A DNA stretch of 5,487 nucleotides from assembly GCA_900546675.1 (NCBI GenBank), contig URDQ01000091.1:1-5487 (forward strand). The letters are read 5' to 3'. This document shows, in pieces, positions 1 through 5,487 of the stretch (positions within the stretch are counted from its first letter, which is position 1; each line of letters opens with the position of its first letter). The position numbers and the translations under genes were made by a program. The notes beneath the pieces were generated by a model, which saw only the letters and a program-made list of their open reading frames with translations, did no database searches and was not told the DNA's origin. Origin of the DNA: an uncultured Porphyromonas sp. (GTDB lineage Bacteria; Bacteroidota; Bacteroidia; Bacteroidales; Porphyromonadaceae).

Positions 1-136
1 AAGCGCAATACAATAACTAACTCAAATCTGTAGGACACAAAGTCCATAACTCAAACGTCACAGTCCGCATCCAGCAACCATTACATATTTCCTCCCGTGA
101 AACTTGGGTTAAGCGGCATGGGCTCGGAGTTTTGAA
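1..136. other. Left-edge non-coding stretch
   Basis: I find no gene here. On the minus strand the possible starts run into stops within 1 to 17 codons. A 9-bp direct repeat TAACTCAAA occurs at 18-26 and 47-55, and a small inverted repeat GGAC-acaaa-GTCC sits between the copies at 33-45. Neither matches a motif I recognise. No TAnnTTTG promoter box is visible on either strand. The stretch is probably spacer beyond the nifJ terminator; a gene could begin or end just outside the window. Confidence 0.5.
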
Positions 137-158
137 TGTATGACATGCCCGTCATACA
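137..158 (-). repeat. Perfect 8-bp hairpin beyond the nifJ terminator
   Basis: TGTATGAC (137-144) and GTCATACA (151-158) form a perfect 8-bp inverted repeat around the 6-nt loop ATGCCC. It lies only two bases from the larger 161-192 hairpin. Read on the minus strand it is the second hairpin after nifJ and has no T tract after it, so it is not an intrinsic terminator by itself. It could protect the 3' end, back up the first hairpin, or act as a small binding site. Confidence 0.5.
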
Positions 159-160
159 CA

Positions 161-192
161 AAAGCCGTGTAACTCTAGGGCTACACGGCTTT
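161..192 (-). terminator. Likely intrinsic terminator of nifJ
   Basis: AAAGCCGTGTA (161-171) and TACACGGCTTT (182-192) form a perfect 11-bp stem around a 10-nt loop. It begins 54 bases past the nifJ stop codon. On the minus strand the stem ends in CTTTT followed by GTGTATG, a short T run. The A/T at the outer stem gives some T run in the + direction too, so it could work both ways. Stem length and position make it the best terminator candidate for nifJ; the short T tract is its weak point. Confidence 0.72.
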
Positions 193-246
193 GCTATGTT
201 GGGGAGCCTGCTGGGCTTACGCCGCAGGCTCGGGATAGTCTGGCGA

Positions 247-3200
247 CTAGGTGAGGTCTACGGCATGTACCTCCTCAGGCGTGGTGGGCTCGGGCTTGGG
301 CTCGAGGATGTCATCGAGAGGTCCGTAGTTGTCTTCCCACTCAGTAGATGAGATACGTACGTAGGTGCTGTAGCGCTTGTAAGCTGAGCGAAGTGACTCG
401 TTGGCTAGCTCCTCAGCAATCTCTGGGTACATCTTGAAGAGTGAAGCGTAGCGTACCTCGCCCTTGAGGAAGTCCTTGAACTTCGAGAAGTCTGGCTCCT
501 TGCTGTCGAGTACGAAGGGGTTCTTGCCCTCCTGCTCACGACGTGGGTCGTGGTGCCAGAGGTGCCAGTAACCGCACTCTACGGCGCGCTTCTGCTCGTT
601 CTGTGCATTGCCCATACCACCCTTGAGACCATGTGAGATACAGGGTGAGTAAGCTATCACGAGTGAGGGACCCTCGTAAGCCTCAGCCTCGCGGAGTACC
701 TTGAGTGTCTGAGCGGGGTTAGCGCCCATAGCGATCTGAGCTACATAGACGTAGCCGTAGGTGGTCGCAATGAGACCTAGATCCTTCTTGCGAACACGCT
801 TACCTGATGCGGCAAACTTAGCGATAGCGCCCAAAGGCGTACTCTTAGAAGACTGTCCACCCGTATTGGAGTAAACCTCCGTGTCGAGTACGAGGACGTT
901 GACATTCTTGCCCGAAGCGAGTACGTGGTCGAGACCTCCGAAACCGATATCGTATGCCCATCCGTCACCACCGATGATCCACTGTGAGGGCTTGACGAAG
1001 TGATGACGCAGGTTGTAGACGTAGTGCATACGACCCTTAGCCTCAGCATCGAGCAGAGGTAGGATCTTGTAGCTGAGCTGCTGTGAAGCATCTCCATCGA
1101 AGCGCTGCTCGACCCACTCATTGAGTAGCTGGCGTAGCTCATCGCTAATAGGCTCCTGACCCTCCTCTAGAACCTCCTTGACGAGGTGCACGAGGCGGTT
1201 GCGGTTCGAGCTAGAGGCAATGTACATACCCATACCAAACTCAGCATTGTCCTCAAAGAGAGAGTTAGCCCATGCGGGACCCTCGCCACGCTCATTGGTC
1301 GTGTAGGGAGTAGAGGGTGCTGAAGCTGAGTAGATAGAGGAGCAGCCCGTAGCGTTTGCCACTACCTGACGGCTACCGAAGAGCTGCGTCAGTAGCTTGA
1401 CATAAGGTGTCTCACCACAACCAGAGCAAGCTCCTGAGTACTCAAAGAGAGGCTGTGCAAACTGTGAGTTCTTGACGTTGGACTGTACGTCGACCATATA
1501 AGACTTGTTGGTCACCTGATGACGCATATAGTCCCAGTCGCTCTGCTTGTCACGTACATCATCAAGGGGAACCATCTTGAGTGCCTTGCCCTGCTTATTG
1601 CCTGGGCAGACGTTGACGCAGTTAGCACACCCGAGACAGTCGAGGTAGTTGACCTGGATGCGGAACTTGAGACCAGCCTCCTTGAAGCCCTTGCCTGTAG
1701 CCTCGAGTAGATCTACATTCGTGCCCTGGACCTCCTTTTCATCGAGTAGGAATGGACGGATCGTAGCGTGAGGACATACGAAAGCACACTGGTTACACTG
1801 GATACAGTTAGCTGACTCCCAGACGGGTACGAGAGCAGAGACACCACGCTTCTCTGAGTCGGCCGTGCCAGAGTCCCAAGTACCATCCTCGCGACCTGCA
1901 AAAGCAGATACTGGGAGCGTATCACCCTTCTGAGCATTCATAACACGGACTACGTTGTGTACAAAGTCGGTGTCACCTGGGTGCTTGACCTCGGGCTCGT
2001 CGGGTAGGTTTGCCCACTCAGCCTTGACGGGAACCTTGATAACGTTGGCACCCTCGTCGACAGCTGCGAAGTTCTTATTGACAATGTCCTCACCCTTGCG
2101 AGAGTAAGACTTGACGATGAACTTCTTCATCTGCTCTACGGCTAGATCGTAAGGTATGACGCCAGAGATCTTGAAGAAGGCACTCTGCAGGATCGTGTTC
2201 GTGCGGTTGCCTAGACCAATGCGCTGAGCGATCTCGGTAGCGTTGATCATATAGAAGGAGATCTCGTTCTCAGCGAGGTAACGCTTGACGTGGTTGGGTA
2301 GATGCTCCTCGACGCTGTCTAGATCCCAGATAGAGTTGAGGAGGAACGTACCGCCCTTGCGAAGTCCTGCGAGGACGTCGTACATACGTAGGTAAGCAGG
2401 TACGTGGCAAGCGACGAAGTTGGGGCGTACGACTAGATAAGTACTACGGATGGGCTGATCGCCAAAGCGTAGGTGAGAGGCGGTAAAGCCACCGCTCTTC
2501 TTAGAGTCGTAAGCGAAGTAAGCCTGGCAGTACTTGTTGGTGTTTTCGCCAATGATCTTGACGGAGTTCTTGTTAGCACCGACTGTACCGTCAGCACCTA
2601 GTCCGAAGAACTTAGCCTCGTAAGCATCGCTCTCGAGCTCGACCTCCTTGCCTAGGGGTAGAGACTTGAAGGTGACATCGTCGACGATACCAACGGTAAA
2701 CTGATCCTTCGGCTCGTTCATCGCTAGATTGTCAAAGATGGCGATGATCTGAGCGGGTGTCGTGTCCTTGCTCGATAGACCATAGCGACCGCCCACGACG
2801 AGTGGTGCGTTGGGCTGTGTGTAGAGAGCGTTCTTGACATCGAGGTATAGTGGATCACCAGCAGCTCCTGGCTCCTTGGTGCGGTCGAGGACAGCGATAC
2901 GCTTGACGCTCTTGGGCAGTGCACCGAGGAAGTGCTCTACGCTGAATGGACGATAGAGGTGTACGGCTACAAGTCCTACCTTCTTGCCCTGAGCGCGTAG
3001 GTAGTCGATAGACTCGCGGATGGTCTCCGTGACAGAGCCCATAGCGATGACGACGTGCTCAGCCTCGGGATCTCCGTAGTAGTCGAAGAGGTGGTAGTGA
3101 CGTCCCGTGATCTCAGCCAGCTGATCCATATAGTCCTGTACGATAGCAGGGACTGCATCGTAGAAGGGGTTGGAGGCCTCACGAGCCTGGAAGAAGATGT

Positions 3201-3876
3201 CGCCGTTCTGAGCAGTACCACGTACTACAGGAGCATGCGCACTGAGTGCACGCTCACGGAACTGACGCAGAGCCTTCTGGTCGATGAGTGGCTCGAGGTC
3301 CTCGTTAGAGAGGTACTCGATCTTCTGGATCTCGTGTGATGTGCGGAAGCCGTCGAAGAAGTGGATGAAAGGTACGCGGCTCTTGATCGCTGTGAGGTGT
3401 GCTACAGCAGCGAGGTCCATAACCTCCTGTACAGAACCCGTGCAGAGCTGTGCGAGACCCGTCATACGAGCACTCATCACGTCCTGGTGATCACCAAAGA
3501 TAGAGAGCGCTTGCGATGCGATCGTACGAGCAGCTACGTGGTAGACGCCTGGGAGTAGCTCACCAGCCACTTTGTACATATTAGGAAGCATCAGTAGTAG
3601 TCCCTGAGATGCGGTAAAGGTGACACCGAGAGCACCAGCCTGTAGAGCACCGTGCATAGCGCCAGCAGCACCAGCCTCGCTCTGCATCTCCTGTACCTCG
3701 ACGATCTCTCCGAAGATGTTTTTGCGCTTTGCAGCTGCCCACTCATCGACATACTCCGCCATCGTGGAGGAGGGGGTGATAGGGTAGATAGCAGCTACCT
3801 CGCTAAACATGTAGGCGACGTGTGCGGCCGCTTGGTTGCCGTCACAGGTCATTGTCTTTTTAGTTGGATTAGCCAT
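247..3876 (-). CDS. nifJ: Pyruvate:ferredoxin (flavodoxin) oxidoreductase, complete single-chain enzyme
   Basis: This cytoplasmic iron-sulfur enzyme converts pyruvate, CoA and oxidised ferredoxin or flavodoxin to acetyl-CoA, CO2 and reduced carrier; it is central to anaerobic energy metabolism. The 1209 residues are the usual length for the one-chain form. Approximate domain order: N-terminal POR domain (15-245) with YPITPSS at 31-37, E67 in QEMQSEAG and R117 in AARTIA, matching the pyruvate and cofactor residues of the Desulfovibrio africanus enzyme; domain II (265-370); gamma/CoA domain (420-615); EKR linker (630-685); two-cluster ferredoxin domain with C691/C694/C697/C701 and C747/C750/C753/C757; TPP domain with proximal-cluster cysteines C817, C820, C845 and C1079, and a TPP motif from GDG (970-972) to YSNTGG (1002-1007). 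All key residues are present. The tail after ~1190 is rich in Pro and Glu. The ATG start gives the family N-terminus, with TCDGNQAA at 10-17. An AAGGA lies 16 bases before it, too far for a normal Shine-Dalgarno site. Lysine codons are mostly AAG, as in a well-expressed gene. In anaerobes the electrons it supplies also activate metronidazole. Confidence 0.98.
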   Translation of the reverse strand: MANPTKKTMTCDGNQAAAHVAYMFSEVAAIYPITPSSTMAEYVDEWAAAKRKNIFGEIVEVQEMQSEAGAAGAMHGALQAGALGVTFTASQGLLLMLPNMYKVAGELLPGVYHVAARTIASQALSIFGDHQDVMSARMTGLAQLCTGSVQEVMDLAAVAHLTAIKSRVPFIHFFDGFRTSHEIQKIEYLSNEDLEPLIDQKALRQFRERALSAHAPVVRGTAQNGDIFFQAREASNPFYDAVPAIVQDYMDQLAEITGRHYHLFDYYGDPEAEHVVIAMGSVTETIRESIDYLRAQGKKVGLVAVHLYRPFSVEHFLGALPKSVKRIAVLDRTKEPGAAGDPLYLDVKNALYTQPNAPLVVGGRYGLSSKDTTPAQIIAIFDNLAMNEPKDQFTVGIVDDVTFKSLPLGKEVELESDAYEAKFFGLGADGTVGANKNSVKIIGENTNKYCQAYFAYDSKKSGGFTASHLRFGDQPIRSTYLVVRPNFVACHVPAYLRMYDVLAGLRKGGTFLLNSIWDLDSVEEHLPNHVKRYLAENEISFYMINATEIAQRIGLGNRTNTILQSAFFKISGVIPYDLAVEQMKKFIVKSYSRKGEDIVNKNFAAVDEGANVIKVPVKAEWANLPDEPEVKHPGDTDFVHNVVRVMNAQKGDTLPVSAFAGREDGTWDSGTADSEKRGVSALVPVWESANCIQCNQCAFVCPHATIRPFLLDEKEVQGTNVDLLEATGKGFKEAGLKFRIQVNYLDCLGCANCVNVCPGNKQGKALKMVPLDDVRDKQSDWDYMRHQVTNKSYMVDVQSNVKNSQFAQPLFEYSGACSGCGETPYVKLLTQLFGSRQVVANATGCSSIYSASAPSTPYTTNERGEGPAWANSLFEDNAEFGMGMYIASSSNRNRLVHLVKEVLEEGQEPISDELRQLLNEWVEQRFDGDASQQLSYKILPLLDAEAKGRMHYVYNLRHHFVKPSQWIIGGDGWAYDIGFGGLDHVLASGKNVNVLVLDTEVYSNTGGQSSKSTPLGAIAKFAASGKRVRKKDLGLIATTYGYVYVAQIAMGANPAQTLKVLREAEAYEGPSLVIAYSPCISHGLKGGMGNAQNEQKRAVECGYWHLWHHDPRREQEGKNPFVLDSKEPDFSKFKDFLKGEVRYASLFKMYPEIAEELANESLRSAYKRYSTYVRISSTEWEDNYGPLDDILEPKPEPTTPEEVHAVDLT

Positions 3877-3922
3877 TTCTATGTATTGATATTCCTTTGT
3901 GTGTTGTTGTTAGTATGTTGCT
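3877..3922 (-). other. 46-bp ATPase-nifJ gap, the nifJ 5' leader
   Basis: Read on the minus strand, the gap is rich in A and C, with runs of AAC and CACA, and is followed directly by the nifJ ATG. I see neither a hairpin nor a TAnnTTTG box in it. A low-structure, A-rich leader is common before well-translated Bacteroidota genes, which rarely rely on Shine-Dalgarno pairing. The short gap allows co-transcription with the ATPase gene, but does not prove it. Confidence 0.55.
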
Positions 3923-5107
3923 TTAGTAGATAAAGCCGAAGAGCCATAGCGGGATGACATTGTCATGCCCCATGGGGATGCCTTGCACTGCGTAGTAGCG
4001 GTCGGGACGATAGCGCCCACCCAGCTCCTTGTCGATGCGAAATTCATAAGTCTCGTCCAGTACGAAGTGTACCTGAGCTCGCCCACCTGCATTGACTTGG
4101 TGTGCATGATGTAGGTGCGTCAGGAAGAAGGTGGAGTAAAGCTCAGGACTGGTCACCGGCTCGGGGACGAGTGCGTAGCCTATGTTGGTGTTTTGCAGAT
4201 AGCACATAGCCGGCTTGCGTGTGGTCGCCTCTGAGCCTACACGGTATAGCTGCGTGACGAGACCCGCATCGGAGAGGATGTGCATATAGTTGGAGATGGT
4301 AGCGCGTGAGGCGCTGATCATCTGCGAGAGTTGCGAGATATTGGGCGAGGTAGGTGCCGTGCGACCCAGCTCGTAGAGTAGTCTGCGTAGCTTGGGTAGG
4401 AGACGCTGGTCGAGGTTGCGTAGGAAGCTCACATCGACCTCCAGCATCATGTTGATATTCTTCAGCAGATTCTCCGAGTAGTTGCGATCCTCGAGGAAGA
4501 AGGGGTAGTAGCCGTGGTGCGTATAGTCCGCCAAGTAGTTGAGCGGATTGACCATCCCCATGATCTCGCGAGAGATAGTCTCGTGATCCTTCAGTATCTC
4601 CTCGAGCGTGACCTGCGGGAGGTTAAGCCCCGTCTTGAGCTGTATGAACTCACGGAGCGAGAAGCCGTCTAGCCGGTAGACAGCTCCTGGTAGCTGCTCC
4701 TCGATGGGGAGCGCTGAGTCGTACTGTACGATCGAGGTGGTGTAGATAATCTGCAGGTCGGGCATCAGGCGCATACAAGCCAGCAGATCTTCGTGCCACG
4801 AGGGGTACTTATATATTTGGTCTAGTAGCAGATGTCGCCCGCCATGGTCGTAAAAGGTCTTAGCAAAGTCTACAAGCGTCTCACTCGTAAAGAGGAAGTT
4901 ATTCAGATTGACATAGAGACACTTCCTATTGAGCGACCCAAAAGTCCTCGCAGCGTAGTCTAGGAGGAAGGTGGTCTTGCCCACGCCACGACAGCCATAG
5001 ATGCCGATCAGCGGGGCGGAGAAGTCAATCTCGCCAAAGAGGCTACGCTGTATCGGATTGCTCAGGTTGCGCAGCAGGTAGTCGTGTGTTCTATAGAGTG
5101 CCTCCAC
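3923..5107 (-). CDS. AAA_14/DUF4143-family ATP-binding protein with winged-helix segment
   Basis: This is a predicted soluble P-loop ATPase of the large AAA_14 + DUF4143 family, common in Bacteroidota; its cellular role is unknown and I assign none. The 394 residues look complete. Walker A is GCRGVGKTT at 38-46. The Walker B region is LLLDQIYKYPSW at 93-104, with Asp96 followed by Gln97 where many AAA proteins have Glu. A sensor-1-like strand (QIIYTTS, 119-125) and a YRLDGFSLREF segment (144-154) follow. A winged-helix DNA-binding-like segment covers about 236-291. The C-terminal DUF4143-type part (about 298-394) contains FVLDETYEFRIDKELGG and ends in IPLWLFGFIY, the usual family end. The start is GTG at 5105-5107: an in-frame TAG lies eight codons upstream with no ATG between, and the family N-terminus (LYRTHDYLLRN) begins at residue 4. 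There is no Shine-Dalgarno sequence. A promoter lies about 45 bases upstream, and nifJ follows after 46 bp on the same strand. No signal peptide or membrane segment is seen. Confidence 0.9.
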   Translation of the reverse strand: MEALYRTHDYLLRNLSNPIQRSLFGEIDFSAPLIGIYGCRGVGKTTFLLDYAARTFGSLNRKCLYVNLNNFLFTSETLVDFAKTFYDHGGRHLLLDQIYKYPSWHEDLLACMRLMPDLQIIYTTSIVQYDSALPIEEQLPGAVYRLDGFSLREFIQLKTGLNLPQVTLEEILKDHETISREIMGMVNPLNYLADYTHHGYYPFFLEDRNYSENLLKNINMMLEVDVSFLRNLDQRLLPKLRRLLYELGRTAPTSPNISQLSQMISASRATISNYMHILSDAGLVTQLYRVGSEATTRKPAMCYLQNTNIGYALVPEPVTSPELYSTFFLTHLHHAHQVNAGGRAQVHFVLDETYEFRIDKELGGRYRPDRYYAVQGIPMGHDNVIPLWLFGFIY

Positions 5108-5152
5108 TACTTTATCTTGATGCTTGGACTAGATACCTATATCTTGGTAGGA

Positions 5153-5182
5153 CAAAGGTACGCAAACTTCTTCAATTGACAA
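5153..5182 (-). promoter_or_regulatory. Bacteroidota-type promoter for the ATPase gene
   Basis: Read on the minus strand, TACCTTTG (5160 down to 5153) matches the Bacteroidota -7 consensus TAnnTTTG exactly. A TTG core (5182 down to 5180) lies 19 bases before it, within the normal spacing to the -33 box; the full -33 box reads CTTG rather than TTTG. Transcription would begin near 5147 and leave a leader of about 40 bases before the GTG start. The DNA upstream (5185-5220) is AT-rich. A TGACAAGT repeat covers the -33 box. Confidence 0.65.
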
Positions 5183-5275
5183 GTACTCTTGGCAAAAATC
5201 TTAACAAAACGAGCGAACTGCCCGATCCGAGTGACAAGTTGCCATAAATGGACTAGCAAGGAGTAGGCACTGCTT

Positions 5276-5303
5276 ACCACTTGATACTGAGCTGACAAGT
5301 GGT
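5276..5303. repeat. Perfect 8-bp inverted repeat, 12-nt spacer
   Basis: ACCACTTG (5276-5283) and CAAGTGGT (5296-5303) are exact reverse complements around a 12-nt spacer. The arm centres are 20 bp apart, about two helical turns, which would suit a dimeric binding protein. The right arm overlaps the third TGACAAGT copy. No T tract follows on either strand, so an intrinsic terminator is unlikely. Function unknown. Confidence 0.45.
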
Positions 5304-5399
5304 CTCACTAGAGGCTTCCAATTGTAATGTGATCCTGTCGATGGTTGAGGTGACTTGCTGTCGAGTAGTCAGTGCTGTCGTCAAGTAACGATTGCACCG

Positions 5400-5438
5400 C
5401 CACGTGGAAAATGCGGATTTGCCACGTGGTCGTTTTTT
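5400..5438 (+). terminator. Terminator-like hairpin with T6 tract on the + strand
   Basis: The first two CCACGTGG copies can pair as an 8-bp stem (5400-5407 with 5422-5429). Past a single A/G mismatch, AAAT (5409-5412) pairs with ATTT (5417-5420), closing a GCGG tetraloop. Three bases after the stem comes TTTTTT (5433-5438). This is the standard shape of an intrinsic terminator read rightward. Against it, no + strand gene precedes it in the window, so it would have to act on an RNA starting in this intergenic region, or be a chance product of the repeat. Confidence 0.35.
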
Positions 5439-5451
5439 ATTCTCCACGTGG
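5400..5451. repeat. Three CCACGTGG palindromes at exact 22-bp spacing
   Basis: The perfect 8-bp palindrome CCACGTGG occurs at 5400-5407, 5422-5429 and 5444-5451. Each copy starts 22 bp after the one before, and the 14-bp spacers differ in sequence. The third copy extends to a 12-bp palindrome, CTCCACGTGGAG (5442-5453). Because 22 is not a multiple of three, the copies fall in three different reading frames, so the conservation is at the DNA or RNA level. It may be an operator array, a dispersed intergenic repeat, or a hairpin-forming RNA element; the sequence alone does not decide. Confidence 0.75.
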
Positions 5452-5487
5452 AGGCGAATCATTTCCTCCGAAGTTTCATTTGATTCC

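Larger units (their letters stand above)
5108..5487. other. 380-bp repeat-rich non-coding region upstream of the ATPase
   Basis: I find no credible gene here. It holds the ATPase promoter and leader (5108-5184), three TGACAAGT octamers (5177-5184, 5232-5239, 5293-5300), an 8-bp inverted repeat (5276-5303), three CTGTCG hexamers (5335-5340, 5358-5363, 5375-5380) and three CCACGTGG palindromes (5400-5451). Beyond these, GGAGG (5450-5454) and CCTCC (5465-5469) form a short inverted repeat. No consensus promoter is seen on the + strand. Base composition is more AT-rich and irregular than in the two genes. Confidence 0.7.

Noticed and set aside
136..351. 71-residue open frame on the + strand
   Set aside because: It spans the hairpins and then runs antisense to the nifJ 3' end; its Leu/Gly/Arg-rich composition is what the reverse of that sequence gives.
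777..1142. 121-residue open frame on the minus strand inside nifJ
   Set aside because: It lies fully inside the well-conserved TPP domain of nifJ in another frame and is Ser/Thr/Arg-rich low-complexity sequence, as expected of a shadow frame.
3055..3558. Several overlapping + strand frames opposite nifJ
   Set aside because: They lie opposite conserved nifJ domains, overlap one another, have no promoter or start signal, and match no family I recognise.
3923..5107. The ATPase as a component of a defence system
   Set aside because: AAA_14/DUF4143 proteins are widespread with no fixed role, and the only neighbour in the window is a core metabolic enzyme. Nothing here supports a defence function.
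5274..5462. 62-residue open frame on the minus strand (begins MIRLHVENKK)
   Set aside because: It runs across the three CCACGTGG copies, which it reads in three different frames (HV, PRG, TW). The conservation is therefore in the DNA. It is rich in Arg and Thr, resembles no family I know, and has no promoter box before it in the window.
5461..5487. ATTTCCTCC shared with 87-95 near the left edge, suggesting one repeat family bounding the two genes
   Set aside because: The match is only 9 bp. The nearby GAAACTT (left) and AAGTTTC (right) run in opposite directions, and the left copy lacks CCACGTGG. It is too weak to call a shared element or an insertion boundary.
5108..5487. CRISPR-like array or attachment site
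   Set aside because: The repeats are only 8 bp with 14-bp spacers, far below CRISPR unit sizes. No integrase, cas gene, tRNA or target duplication is present.

Overview
The window looks like chromosomal DNA from an anaerobic member of the Bacteroidota, most likely Porphyromonas; moderate GC by eye would fit the P. asaccharolytica/uenonis group, but that is recollection and not a measurement. The grounds are a one-chain pyruvate:ferredoxin oxidoreductase of the Bacteroidota type, an AAA/DUF4143 ATPase whose C-terminus (IPLWLFGF.Y) is typical of that phylum, a Bacteroidota-type promoter (-7 box TAnnTTTG), and no convincing Shine-Dalgarno sequences.

Layout. Positions 1-246 are non-coding and hold two tandem hairpins (137-158 and 161-192); the second is the likely terminator of nifJ. 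Positions 247-3876 (minus strand) encode nifJ, a complete 1209-residue enzyme with all twelve cluster cysteines and the pyruvate and thiamine diphosphate residues in place. After a 46-bp gap, positions 3923-5107 (minus) encode a complete 394-residue AAA_14/DUF4143 ATPase that starts at GTG. A good promoter for it lies at 5153-5182. Positions 5108-5487 are non-coding and unusually rich in short repeats: three TGACAAGT octamers, an 8-bp inverted repeat, and three perfect CCACGTGG palindromes exactly 22 bp apart.

How it works together. nifJ is a central-metabolism gene: it oxidises pyruvate to acetyl-CoA and CO2 and delivers low-potential electrons to ferredoxin or flavodoxin. The ATPase lies just upstream on the same strand. 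No promoter matching the Bacteroidota consensus is visible in the gap or in the last ~270 bp of the ATPase gene, so readthrough from the ATPase promoter, or a promoter of another type, has to be considered. Nothing ties the two functions biochemically.

Novelty. I see no clear new multi-gene system. The best items for a second look are the 22-bp-phased CCACGTGG array, whose copies can form mutually exclusive hairpins, and the DQ in place of DE in the ATPase Walker B motif.
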